From the NCBI RefSeq assembly GCF_042665255.1, contig NZ_JBHTCD010000028.1: 64,000 bases of DNA; one strand, 5' to 3'. Source of the DNA: Insolitispirillum peregrinum (GTDB taxonomy: Bacteria > Pseudomonadota > Alphaproteobacteria > Rhodospirillales > Rhodospirillaceae). The notes under the pieces are model-generated. The model worked only from the letters and a program-made list of their open reading frames with translations. It did not search any database and was not told the origin of the DNA. Each line of letters starts with the position of its first letter. Within the stretch, counting starts at the first letter, position 1. Positions 16,485 through 24,444 of the stretch are shown piece by piece. The position numbers and the translations under genes were made by a program.

Positions 16485-17063
16485 ATGCTGCGCAAAACCT
16501 ATGACTGGATGATGGAAAAAGCCGCTCACCGGCATGCAATCTGGTGGCTGGCCTTTATTTCCTTTATTGAAAGCTCGTTTTTTCCCATTCCCCCCGACGT
16601 GATGCTGATCCCGCTGATTCTGGCCGCACCAACGCGCTGGTTCCGGATTGCGATGATCTGCACCCTGTCATCGGTGATCGGCGGCTTTCTGGGCTATGCC
16701 ATCGGATATTACCTGATGGACAGCGTGGGAATGGCGATTCTGGGGATGTTGCACCTTGAAAGCAAATTCGAGGCCCTGCGTCCGCTGGTCGATGAATACG
16801 GGGTGTGGGTGATCATCGTCAAGGGAGCCACCCCGATCCCCTACAAGCTGATCACCATTACCGCCGGAGCCTTTCATTTCGACCTGCTGAAGTTCTCGTT
16901 TGCCAGCGTCATCGCCCGCGGCATGCGCTTCATGCTGATTGCGGTCCTGCTGTGGAAATTCGGCCCGCCGATCCGGGTGTTCGTGGAAACCCGCCTGAAA
17001 CTGGTGATGACGGGGCTTGTCGTTCTGGGTATTGCCGGGGTGGCGGTGCTGAAGTTCCTGTAG
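16485..17063 (+). CDS. DedA/YqaA-family membrane protein
   Basis: A 192-residue polytopic protein of the DedA (SNARE-associated, VTT) family. The start at 16485 has AGGG 6 bases upstream and gives MLRKTYDWMMEKAAHRHAIWWLAFISFIESSFFPIPPDVMLIPL. The E-x-x-FFPIPPD motif in the re-entrant loop and the later GATPIPYKLITITAG are the family hallmarks. Recent work links DedA proteins to undecaprenyl-phosphate or phospholipid flipping; which applies here is unknown. Confidence 0.9.
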   Translation: MLRKTYDWMMEKAAHRHAIWWLAFISFIESSFFPIPPDVMLIPLILAAPTRWFRIAMICTLSSVIGGFLGYAIGYYLMDSVGMAILGMLHLESKFEALRPLVDEYGVWVIIVKGATPIPYKLITITAGAFHFDLLKFSFASVIARGMRFMLIAVLLWKFGPPIRVFVETRLKLVMTGLVVLGIAGVAVLKFL

Positions 17064-17197
17064 GGCGGGGATCTTCATAACCCTGTCTCTTGCAGGGGCT
17101 CCCCGCTCGCCCCTATACTGCAGCGCGAAACCAGCCGCTCACCCCCGGTGGTGCCGTCTGGTCCTGTCAGCCCTTTGGGATCTTTGGGAGCCTTTGC

Positions 17198-17635
17198 ATG
17201 AGCCAGATGGAAAACCCGGTGGTGAATTTCTACGAAGACATCGCCGTTGGTCAGACCGCCACCTTTGGCAAGACCGTCACCGAAGCAGACATCCTGATGT
17301 TTTCCGGCGTGTCGGGGGATACCAACCCGGTGCACCTGAATCAGGAATACGCTGAAACCACCATGTTCAAGGGCCGTATCGCCCACGGCATGCTGTCGGC
17401 CGGTCTGATTTCGGCGGTGTTTGGCACCAAGCTGCCGGGGCCGGGCTGCATCTATGTCAGCCAGTCGCTGAAGTTCAAGGCGCCGGTGCGCATTGGCGAC
17501 ACCGTGATTGCCAAGGTCGAATGCACCGCCAAGGTGGACGAAAAGAAGTTCATCACCTTCCGCACCACCTGCTATGTCGGTGACAAGGCGGTGGTCGACG
17601 GCGAAGCCACCCTGATGGTGCCGTCAAAGGGCTAA
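17198..17635 (+). CDS. phaJ: (R)-specific enoyl-CoA hydratase, MaoC family (PhaJ-like)
   Basis: A 145-residue single hot-dog-fold protein. The hydratase-2 motif FSGVSGDTNPVHLN places catalytic Asp 41 and His 46, followed by the typical FKGRIAHGMLSAGLISAVFG. It hydrates trans-2-enoyl-CoA to (R)-3-hydroxyacyl-CoA, feeding fatty-acid intermediates to polyhydroxyalkanoate synthesis or working with other acyl-CoA pathways. The start at 17198 has GGGAG 8 bases upstream; an upstream in-frame start is not credible. No other PHA gene is adjacent, so the pathway is inferred. Confidence 0.85.
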   Translation: MSQMENPVVNFYEDIAVGQTATFGKTVTEADILMFSGVSGDTNPVHLNQEYAETTMFKGRIAHGMLSAGLISAVFGTKLPGPGCIYVSQSLKFKAPVRIGDTVIAKVECTAKVDEKKFITFRTTCYVGDKAVVDGEATLMVPSKG

Positions 17636-17651
17636 ACTACTCTGATGAAGA

Positions 17652-17677
17652 GGCAGGAGCAGATGCTCCTGCCTTTT
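17652..17677 (+). terminator. Rho-independent terminator of the hydratase gene
   Basis: GGCAGGAGCA / TGCTCCTGCC forms a stem of up to 10 bp followed directly by TTTTT on the + strand, ending one base before the stop of the convergent kinase gene. Confidence 0.85.
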
Positions 17678-19072
17678 TCATGTCGCCCCGCGCAGCCGCA
17701 ACAGCACGGTCAGACCGGCGACAGGCCCGCTGTCAGGGAGGGTAAACACCAGCCCACCGCGATGCAGTTCGGCCACCGCCTTGACCAGTGGTAGCCCCAG
17801 TCCATCACCGGGGCGGTCGTGGGCATTGTGCAGGCGGCGGAAGCGTTGCAGGGCTACTGCCCGCTCGGCCGGGGCAATGCCGGGACCATGGTCGCGCACG
17901 CCGATCAGGGTGTGACTGCCATCGCGGCGGGCCAGCAGGTCGATTGGCTGGCCGGGGGCATACTTCAGCGCATTGTCCAGCAGGTTGGACAGGGCCTGAA
18001 ACAGCAGGGCCTGATCGCCGTACAGCAGGCAGGACGCCGGGGCATCGACCCGCAGCACGCACTGTTGCTGCTCGGCCAGCGGCTGGTAATAGTCGGCCAC
18101 CTCCTGCAACAACCGACCGGCATCCAGAGCGGTGGCATGATGCTGGCAGCGGCCGGTTTCGATTTCCCCCAGCCGCAGGATGGAGCGCGACAACTGGTAA
18201 ATGCGCCCGACCTCATCAACCGCCGATAGCAGTTCGTCATGGACATCGCCACGCGTCTGGTCAGCCAGCGAGACCAGCCGGGTTTGCAGGCGGGTCAGCG
18301 GCGTGCGCAGCTCGTGAGCGATGTGGCCCGAGGTGCTGCGGACTTCCTCCACCAGCCGGTCGATGCGGTCAAGGGCATGGTTGACCTCGCTGCCCAGCCG
18401 GGCGAATTCGTCGTTGTGCGGTCCGGTCGGCACGCGGGCATCGCGGCAGCCGCCAGAATAGCGGGCCAGCGCGCGGTTGATGGCGTCCACTCGCCGCAAG
18501 GTCAGGCTGCTGAAGCGCAGACCAATCAGCAAGGCGGCCAGCAAAACAGCAAACAGCGCCGACCCGGCGGCCAGCGGGATCATCCGCACCTTGTCCAGCA
18601 TTGGCCGGATATCATAGGCGCTGATGTACTGCCCGCCATCCTGCAACGGAACCCGCATCCCCAGCAAATCGGCAGTGTCGGTGTGCAGCGACAGCGGTGG
18701 CGACGGGCAGTTGGTGGGCGAACAGGGCGGCAATTGCGGTTTCAGGTCAGAATAAAGCCGCTCGTCCCCGACCAGCAGCAGGCCGCTGGCATCGACCAGA
18801 AAGGATTCCCGTTCCTTGCGCGGGTCAAAGTGCTCGCGGTGGCGCAACAACTGCAACACCTTGTCGACACGCTCCAGATTGGTCGATTGCACCTTGGTCT
18901 TGATGTCACTGAGAATGATTTCGGTAACGTGGGCCCGCAACAGATGTTCGATCAGATAGCGGCTGAGCAGCACCGAGGCCAGCGCCACCAGCAGGAAAGC
19001 CAGCACGATCAGCCCGGTCTGGCGAAAGCTGCTGGTGCCCAGCAGGGCGCGAACCGTATTACCCAAGGGCAT
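17678..19072 (-). CDS. Membrane sensor histidine kinase next to the hemin operon
   Basis: A 464-residue sensor kinase: membrane helix about 16-37, periplasmic domain about 38-160 with a CSPTNC Cys pair (possible redox or metal site), second helix about 168-192, HAMP, H-box GHIAHELRTPLTRL, N-box LLDNALKYAP, G1 RDHGPGIAPAE and G2 GDGLGLPLV. The start at 19072 overlaps the regulator's end by 14 bases. Both genes follow a Fur box. The Cys pair and iron context suggest a metal or redox signal; this is inference. Confidence 0.88.
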   Translation of the reverse strand: MPLGNTVRALLGTSSFRQTGLIVLAFLLVALASVLLSRYLIEHLLRAHVTEIILSDIKTKVQSTNLERVDKVLQLLRHREHFDPRKERESFLVDASGLLLVGDERLYSDLKPQLPPCSPTNCPSPPLSLHTDTADLLGMRVPLQDGGQYISAYDIRPMLDKVRMIPLAAGSALFAVLLAALLIGLRFSSLTLRRVDAINRALARYSGGCRDARVPTGPHNDEFARLGSEVNHALDRIDRLVEEVRSTSGHIAHELRTPLTRLQTRLVSLADQTRGDVHDELLSAVDEVGRIYQLSRSILRLGEIETGRCQHHATALDAGRLLQEVADYYQPLAEQQQCVLRVDAPASCLLYGDQALLFQALSNLLDNALKYAPGQPIDLLARRDGSHTLIGVRDHGPGIAPAERAVALQRFRRLHNAHDRPGDGLGLPLVKAVAELHRGGLVFTLPDSGPVAGLTVLLRLRGAT

Positions 19073-19727
19073 AGCCCACCGCCCGGATGGTGCGCAGCAA
19101 CGGGCGATCATAGTCCTTGTCGATCTTGGTGCGCAGTTTCGACATGTGGACGTCGATCAGGTTGGTTTGCGGATCAAAGGTGTAGCCCCAGATTTTTTCC
19201 AGCAACATGCTGCGGGTGACGGTCTGGCCCTTGTGCTGCAACAACAGGTGCAGCAAACGGTATTCCTTGTCGGTCAGGTCAATCTGCTGTCCGGCACGGG
19301 TGACGGAGCGGGTGCGGGGGTCAAGGCACAGGTCTGCCACGCACAGCAGGCTGTCGGTCGGGCTGGCGCGCCGGTTGCGCTTGGCGAGGATTTCCAGCCG
19401 CACCAGCAGTTCCGAAAAATGGAACGGCTTGCCGAGATAATCTTCCGCCCCGGCGCGCAAGCCATCCACCCGCTCTTCCGGGCCATCGACGGCAGACAGG
19501 ATCATCACCGGCGGATGCGGCTTGCCATGCAACTGGTTCAGAACGTCAAGGCCACTCATCTGCGGCAGCATCCGGTCGAGAACCACCACGTCAAAGGCTT
19601 CGTCTTCAATGGTCTGCAAGGCGCACTCGCCGGTTTCCACCAGGCGGCAGGCATGCCCGCAGGCGCGCAGTTTGCAGCCAAGCCAATGGCGGACCCGTTC
19701 ATCGTCTTCGACCACCAGCACCCGCAT
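19059..19727 (-). CDS. OmpR-family response regulator behind a Fur box
   Basis: A 222-residue regulator: receiver domain with VVEDD, phospho-acceptor Asp in VVVLDRMLP, Lys in YLGKPF, and an OmpR-type winged helix (TNLIDVHMSKLRTKID, IRAVGYAL). ATG 19727 has AAAGGA about 9 bases upstream; a longer in-frame start at 19784 would run into the Fur box and is rejected. It is the first gene of the two-component operon, 101 bases downstream of hmuV. The palindromic Fur box at 19783-19813 sits at -56 to -86 relative to the start codon. Confidence 0.9.
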   Translation of the reverse strand: MRVLVVEDDERVRHWLGCKLRACGHACRLVETGECALQTIEDEAFDVVVLDRMLPQMSGLDVLNQLHGKPHPPVMILSAVDGPEERVDGLRAGAEDYLGKPFHFSELLVRLEILAKRNRRASPTDSLLCVADLCLDPRTRSVTRAGQQIDLTDKEYRLLHLLLQHKGQTVTRSMLLEKIWGYTFDPQTNLIDVHMSKLRTKIDKDYDRPLLRTIRAVGYALG

Positions 19728-19782
19728 GATTGCTGTCCTTTCGTGTGACGTCCAGCTGTCAGAAGCCCCCCTTTCGGGAAGC

Positions 19783-19813
19783 ATTAATGATAGTGATTAT
19801 CAATATCATTAAT
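19783..19813. promoter_or_regulatory. Fur box in front of the two-component operon
   Basis: A 31-base, AT-rich, near-perfect palindrome with arms ATTAATGATA and ATATCATTAAT around GTGATTATCA. It contains overlapping GATAAT-type hexamers as in the classic Fur consensus. It lies between the end of hmuV and the regulator gene, so the natural target is the regulator-kinase operon, which should be repressed when iron is plentiful. Confidence 0.8.
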
Positions 19814-19828
19814 TCATCGCAAGGCAGA

Positions 19829-20602
19829 TCAGGCTGCCGGACAGGGCAAAAACGACGATCTGGCAGAATGAGGGGAGGAAAAGCGGTGGAAAAAGAGTCC
19901 GTATGCATCCTGAAGAAGGTCCATCGGTATCCCGTCCAGCGACTCCTGCCAGGCAATTCCGTTCTGATGCAGCAAAATGGCACGGTCGCAGTACCACGAG
20001 GCCAGATTGATATCGTGCAGCACGGCAATGGTGATCGCCTGATGCTGGCGGGTCCAGTCGCGGGCGGCATTCAGCAACAGGTGCTGATGACCGGGATCAA
20101 GGCTGGCGGTCGGCTCGTCCAGCAGCAGGATCGGGGCCTCCGGGCCGTGATGGGGGGCCAGTTGCGCCAGCGCACGGGCAAACTGGACCCGCTGTTTCTC
20201 GCCACCAGACAGGGTGGGGTACAGGCGACCGCGCAAGCTGGCAGCATCGGCCTGTTCCAGACAGCGGGCGATGTCGGCCGGGCGCGGGTGCGGCAGGTGG
20301 CTCTGGCCGAGACCAACCACTTCCTCGACGGTAAAGGCAAACCCCAGCGGCGAGTGTTGCAGCATCACCGCCCGCCGACGGGCCAGAACAGCGGGTCGCC
20401 AGTGCGACAACGGTTGCCCATCCAGCAGAACCTGCCCGCTGGCTGGCGGTTTTTCCCCCGACAGAACCGCCAGCAGGGTCGATTTGCCAGCACCGTTGGG
20501 GCCGAGGATGGCGGTCATTTCGCCGGGACGGAAGGTCAGCGAGGCATCGCGCAGGATGTCCCGCTGACCGATGCGCAGGGCAAGCGAGGTGGTGGTCAGC
20601 AT
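19829..20602 (-). CDS. hmuV: Hemin ABC transporter ATP-binding protein HmuV
   Basis: A 257-residue ATPase with Walker A GPNGAGKS, Q-loop MLQHSPLG, signature LSGGEKQRV, Walker B ILLLDEPTASLD and switch His in AVLHDINLA. It powers hemin import across the inner membrane with HmuU and HmuT. ATG 20602 starts 5 bases after the hmuU stop. The C-terminal tail (from about residue 225, FFHRFSSPHSARSSFLPCPAA) is longer and less conserved than usual. It is the last gene of hmuSTUV. Confidence 0.92.
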   Translation of the reverse strand: MLTTTSLALRIGQRDILRDASLTFRPGEMTAILGPNGAGKSTLLAVLSGEKPPASGQVLLDGQPLSHWRPAVLARRRAVMLQHSPLGFAFTVEEVVGLGQSHLPHPRPADIARCLEQADAASLRGRLYPTLSGGEKQRVQFARALAQLAPHHGPEAPILLLDEPTASLDPGHQHLLLNAARDWTRQHQAITIAVLHDINLASWYCDRAILLHQNGIAWQESLDGIPMDLLQDAYGLFFHRFSSPHSARSSFLPCPAA

Positions 20603-20607
20603 GGCCC

Positions 20608-21654
20608 TTACACTCCACTGGTTGGGGTGCGGCGTAACAGCCACAAGAAAAACGGTGCACCGATCAGGCTGAGCAACAGGCCAATCGGCACTTCGGCAGG
20701 CAGGGCAATGGTGCGGGCCAGACTGTCGGCCACCACCAGCACGATCGCCCCCAGCACCATGCTGGCGGTCATCACCCGCTGATGCGATGGCCCCAGAACC
20801 ATGCGGACGATATGCGGCACCACCAGCCCCAGAAAGCCGATCAAGCCAGAGACAGCCACCGCCGCCCCCACCGCCAGCGCACACAGCACGATCACCCGGA
20901 TACTGAGGGCGGTGGGTGAAATGCCCAGCGCAAAGGCATCGCGTTCCCCCAGCACAAACACGTCCAGCTTGCGGGCCTGCGACAGCAGGGCGACACAGGC
21001 AATGACCATCAGCCCGCCCGCAGGCAGCACGGTCTCCCAACTGGCACTGCCCAGACTGCCGAGGGTCCAGAAGGTCAGCTGCCGCAGTTGCAGGTCGTTC
21101 CCCAGATAGCTGAACAGGCCAATCCCGGCCCCGGCGAGAGCGTTGATGGCAATCCCGGCCAGCAGCATGGTACCGACCGACAAAATGCCCTGACGGCGGG
21201 ACAGCAGGAACACACACACCGTCGCCAGCAAGCCCCCGGCAAAGGCGGCCAGCGGCAAGGCAATCGACAGGCGCAACAAGTCCCCGGCCAGCACGATCAC
21301 CGCCGCAGCGGCCAGAGCAGCCCCGCTGGACACCCCGATCAATCCCGGATCGGCCAGCGGGTTGCGGAACAGCCCCTGCAAGGCGGTTCCGGCCAGAGCC
21401 AGCGACGCCCCGACCAGCACCGCCAGCGCAATGCGCGGCAGGCGCAGGCTCCACAGGATAAAGCGATCCCGCTCGGGTAACGGCTCGCCGATGCCGAACA
21501 GCCAGTCGCCCAGTTGCGACAGAATTCCGGCGGGAGCAATGGTGACCGCGCCACTGGCGGTGGCCAGCAGCGCGGTCAGGCACAACACCACCATCCCCGC
21601 CCCCAGACAGGACGATAACGGCAGGCGGCGGGTCAGGAGCATGTCATGCGCCAT
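20608..21654 (-). CDS. hmuU: Hemin ABC transporter permease HmuU (FecCD family)
   Basis: A 348-residue FecCD-type permease with about ten helices and the conserved LRLPRIALAVLVGASLALAGTALQGLFRNPLADPGLIGVSSGA and GLVVPHIVRM segments (the latter contacts the ATPase). ATG 21654 is preferred over 21675 because AAAGGA lies 8 bases before it. The role is hemin (possibly siderophore) passage through the inner membrane. It sits between hmuT and hmuV. Confidence 0.92.
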   Translation of the reverse strand: MAHDMLLTRRLPLSSCLGAGMVVLCLTALLATASGAVTIAPAGILSQLGDWLFGIGEPLPERDRFILWSLRLPRIALAVLVGASLALAGTALQGLFRNPLADPGLIGVSSGAALAAAAVIVLAGDLLRLSIALPLAAFAGGLLATVCVFLLSRRQGILSVGTMLLAGIAINALAGAGIGLFSYLGNDLQLRQLTFWTLGSLGSASWETVLPAGGLMVIACVALLSQARKLDVFVLGERDAFALGISPTALSIRVIVLCALAVGAAVAVSGLIGFLGLVVPHIVRMVLGPSHQRVMTASMVLGAIVLVVADSLARTIALPAEVPIGLLLSLIGAPFFLWLLRRTPTSGV

Positions 21655-21684
21655 GATGCGGTCCTTTGCAGGCAAAGCGACAGG

Positions 21685-22554
21685 TCAGGCGGTGGCGATC
21701 ATCTGCACCGCTTGCGGCGTCCGTGGCCCCAGCCCGAGCAACAGCGAGCCTTCGACCACCGCCACCCGCCGCTGTTGTGCTGCGGGTGTCCGGGCGATCT
21801 GCGGCAGGGCCAACAGGGCCTCAAGCCCCCCGGCCTGCTGAACGGACGAGGCACTGACCACCAGCACCGCCGGAGCCATCGCCAGGGCGGCTTCGGCGGA
21901 CAGGGCGCGGTAATCCTGCACGTCGCGCAGGGCATTGATACCACCTGCCAGATGGATCAGGGTATCGGCCACCGTCCCGCCGCCAGCGGCCATCGGCCCA
22001 CCCTGTCCGGCATGGACCAGACACAGCACCGATTGCCCGCGCAGGCCGTGGGAGGTGCTGGCCTGCTGTTCCAGCGGGGTCAGTTGCTGACGCAACTGCT
22101 CGCCCAGCTGTTGCCCCGCCTCCTGCAAGCCGAGAGAGCGGGCAATGAGTTGCACCTTGTCGAGCAGCCCCGGCAGGGTGGGCACTTCGGGGACCAGTGT
22201 CACCGTCACCCCGGCGGCGGCCATCTGGTCCAGAACGGTGGCCGGGCCGCTGCCGTCCTGCGCCAGAATCAGGTCGGGTGACAGCGACAGCAGCCCCTCG
22301 GCGGCCAGAGTCCGCATGTACCCCACATGCGGCAGGCCATCGACCTGCTGTGGATAACGGCTGGTGGTATCGACCGCCACCACCTGCGCCCCGCCACCGA
22401 GGGCATAGACGATTTCGGTGACAGGGGCACCAATGCTGATCACCCGCCGGGGGTGGGCCGCCGCCTGCCCCCGGCGGGGCAGCACGAACAGGGAAGCCGC
22501 ACCGGTCAGGGTCAGGGACAGCAGGGTGCGGCGGGTCATCGGAGCACAGGTCAT
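21685..22554 (-). CDS. hmuT: Periplasmic hemin-binding protein HmuT
   Basis: A 289-residue substrate-binding protein. The start (MTCAPMTRRTLLSLTLTGAASLFVLP) gives a Tat-like or Sec signal with RR, cleaved near residue 26-32. The mature fold has RRVISIGAPVTEIVYALG, VGYMRTLAAEGLLSLSPDLILA with the Tyr of heme-binding HmuT (GYMR), and AEAALAMAPAVLVVS. It delivers hemin to HmuUV. It lies 38 bases after hmuS. Confidence 0.9.
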   Translation of the reverse strand: MTCAPMTRRTLLSLTLTGAASLFVLPRRGQAAAHPRRVISIGAPVTEIVYALGGGAQVVAVDTTSRYPQQVDGLPHVGYMRTLAAEGLLSLSPDLILAQDGSGPATVLDQMAAAGVTVTLVPEVPTLPGLLDKVQLIARSLGLQEAGQQLGEQLRQQLTPLEQQASTSHGLRGQSVLCLVHAGQGGPMAAGGGTVADTLIHLAGGINALRDVQDYRALSAEAALAMAPAVLVVSASSVQQAGGLEALLALPQIARTPAAQQRRVAVVEGSLLLGLGPRTPQAVQMIATA

Positions 22555-22592
22555 GCGGCGGACTCGTTCTGTTTTTTGTCTGAAGCGGGAGA

Positions 22593-23648
22593 TCAGGCGG
22601 CGGCGGCCGTCTGCGGTGACGGCAGGCTGGAGGCCAGCGCCGTCCACTCAGGCCGTTCCGGGGCGCTGGGGTCGCGCTGGGCGCACAGGATGGCGCAGTT
22701 GTCGCCGTGACGATCGTACAGCTCGACGGTGGTGATGGTGGTGCCATGCATCGGCTTGCGGACCACCCACGCGCTGGTGATGTCCGACCGCTTGGCGTGC
22801 AGGGTGAACGACGGGTCCATGATGTTGATCCAGCCCTTGTGATCGACAATCTTGCTGACCGGGCCGGTGTGAATCTGGATGCAGCCGGGGTTGCCGACAA
22901 AGATCATGATCGGCAGGGCACTGTCGGCAGCCTGCGGCAACAACAGATCAAGGGCCTCGCTGGTGACTTCGCGTGCCCACGGCTCGCCGACCAGCCGCAT
23001 CGCCTGAATACGGCTGACGCCACTGTCTTTCAGCATGTCGTGGAAGTGATGCACATCCTTTAGCGCCGCCCAGCGGGCACGCAGGCCATCGACATCAACA
23101 TCGGTATCGGCACGCAGCAGCGGAGCCTGCGCCGGGGCCAGAACGGTCAGTTCCGGGCTTTGGTCGGCGGCGGTGAAGTCACCGATAAAGGCGTCCCAGG
23201 CGTCGCCGTTGGTGTTGGCGGTGCGATAGATCTTGTGGACGGCGTTGCCGTGCAGGTCAAAAATCTGGATGCCGGTGCGCGGGCCGCGGCTGCTGGTGGT
23301 GGTGACCACAAAGGTGTGCTGCCAGTGGGCAAAGAAGATGCGCAGGTCGACCATGCCGTTCAGCACCAGGCCGGTGCTTTGCATGATGCTCATCTTGCCG
23401 AACGAGCCGACCTTTTCATGGACGATGGCATCGTTGCGGGTGATGATTTTCACTTCACCCAGATCTTCGAGGCGCGGCAGGGCGCTGATCCAGTCGATAT
23501 CGAGGCAGGTGGCGCCGTGACCGATACCGGCGGCGACCAGTTGCGCTTCGGTAGCCCCGGCGTCGGCGGCCAGATCACGGGCATAACCCTGAGCGGTACC
23601 GGCGGCGATGTCGGCCCACAGGGGGGCGAGCGACGAAGAAAGAGACAT
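22593..23648 (-). CDS. hmuS: Hemin-degrading/hemin-binding protein HmuS
   Basis: A 351-residue cytoplasmic protein of the HmuS/HemS/ChuS family, with the two-fold repeated heme-handling fold: N-half VKIITRNDAIVHEKVGSFG and DLRIFFAHWQHTF, C-half IQIHTGPVSKIV and MDPSFTLHAKRSDI. These proteins accept imported heme and release iron. ATG 23648 has AAGGAG 7 bases upstream, and the longer 23714 start is not supported. It is the first gene of hmuSTUV; a possible Fur-like site lies 61-76 bases upstream. Confidence 0.92.
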   Translation of the reverse strand: MSLSSSLAPLWADIAAGTAQGYARDLAADAGATEAQLVAAGIGHGATCLDIDWISALPRLEDLGEVKIITRNDAIVHEKVGSFGKMSIMQSTGLVLNGMVDLRIFFAHWQHTFVVTTTSSRGPRTGIQIFDLHGNAVHKIYRTANTNGDAWDAFIGDFTAADQSPELTVLAPAQAPLLRADTDVDVDGLRARWAALKDVHHFHDMLKDSGVSRIQAMRLVGEPWAREVTSEALDLLLPQAADSALPIMIFVGNPGCIQIHTGPVSKIVDHKGWINIMDPSFTLHAKRSDITSAWVVRKPMHGTTITTVELYDRHGDNCAILCAQRDPSAPERPEWTALASSLPSPQTAAAA

Positions 23649-23708
23649 GCTGGCTCCTTGAATACGGCGATAAGGGGGGAGACGTCTGGTGATGATAGTA
23701 AGAGTCGA

Positions 23709-23724
23709 TTGCAACTAGTCTCAA
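23709..23724. promoter_or_regulatory. Possible Fur-like operator of hmuSTUV
   Basis: TTGCAACTAGTCTCAA is an imperfect palindrome around ACTAGT, upstream of hmuS. It resembles TTGAGA-type iron boxes but is a weak match; the call rests mostly on its position. Confidence 0.35.
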
Positions 23725-23778
23725 GGCAGCCTCCATTAAGATTGCTTCAGAGTATCTCCGGCGGGCCGGTCGTCCTCG

Positions 23779-24444
23779 TCAGGAAAGGCGATGTTCCAGA
23801 CGGAATCCCACGCCCCGGATGGTTTCGATCCGCGGGGCATTCGGGCCAGTCAGTTTGCGCCGCAGATAGCCGACATAGACATCAACGGTGTTTTCCGTCA
23901 CCTCGGCATTCAGGCCCCAGACCTCATTCAGAACAGCGGTACGACTGACCGCCCGGTTCTGCTGGCGAACCAGAAAGGCCAGCAGGGCGAATTCACGGGC
24001 ACTGAGCGCCAGCGGAACCCCCTGCAAGGCGGCCTGATGGGCGGCCAGATCAAGGCTGAGCGCCCCACAGCACAGCGAGTCTCCGCCGCCGCGCCGGTGC
24101 AGGGCGCGCAGGCGGGCCAGCAGTTCCTGAAAGTGAAAGGGCTTGGTCAGGTAATCGTCACCGCCCGCATCCAGCCCGTCCACCCGTTGCTGGGGCGTAT
24201 CGCGGGCCGACAGGATCAGGATCGGCACGCCGCTGCCCTGCTGGCGCATCAGGCGGCAGACATCCAGCCCATCGACATCGGGCAGGCCCAGATCAAGGAT
24301 CAGGGTGTCATAGCTGCGATGGGCCATCTGTTCGACGGCATCGCCGCCTCGGGCCACCCAGTCAACCTGATGCCCGGCGGCACTCAGGCCGCGTTGCAGA
24401 AAGCGGGCAATGCCGGTGTCGTCTTCGATCAGCAACAGGTTCAT
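23779..24444 (-). CDS. OmpR-family response regulator linked to the alcohol dehydrogenase
   Basis: A 221-residue regulator: receiver domain (LLIEDD, Asp in LILDLGLPD, Lys in YLTKPF) and winged helix (TENTVDVYVGYLRRKL, TIRGVGFRLEHRLS). It starts at ATG 24444, overlapping the kinase stop by 4 bases (ATGA). Its gene is last in a run of same-strand genes exaA, pentapeptide protein, kinase, regulator, and so may control alcohol oxidation genes. Note that the Pseudomonas ExaE/AgmR regulators are of the NarL type, unlike this one. Confidence 0.88.
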   Translation of the reverse strand: MNLLLIEDDTGIARFLQRGLSAAGHQVDWVARGGDAVEQMAHRSYDTLILDLGLPDVDGLDVCRLMRQQGSGVPILILSARDTPQQRVDGLDAGGDDYLTKPFHFQELLARLRALHRRGGGDSLCCGALSLDLAAHQAALQGVPLALSAREFALLAFLVRQQNRAVSRTAVLNEVWGLNAEVTENTVDVYVGYLRRKLTGPNAPRIETIRGVGFRLEHRLS

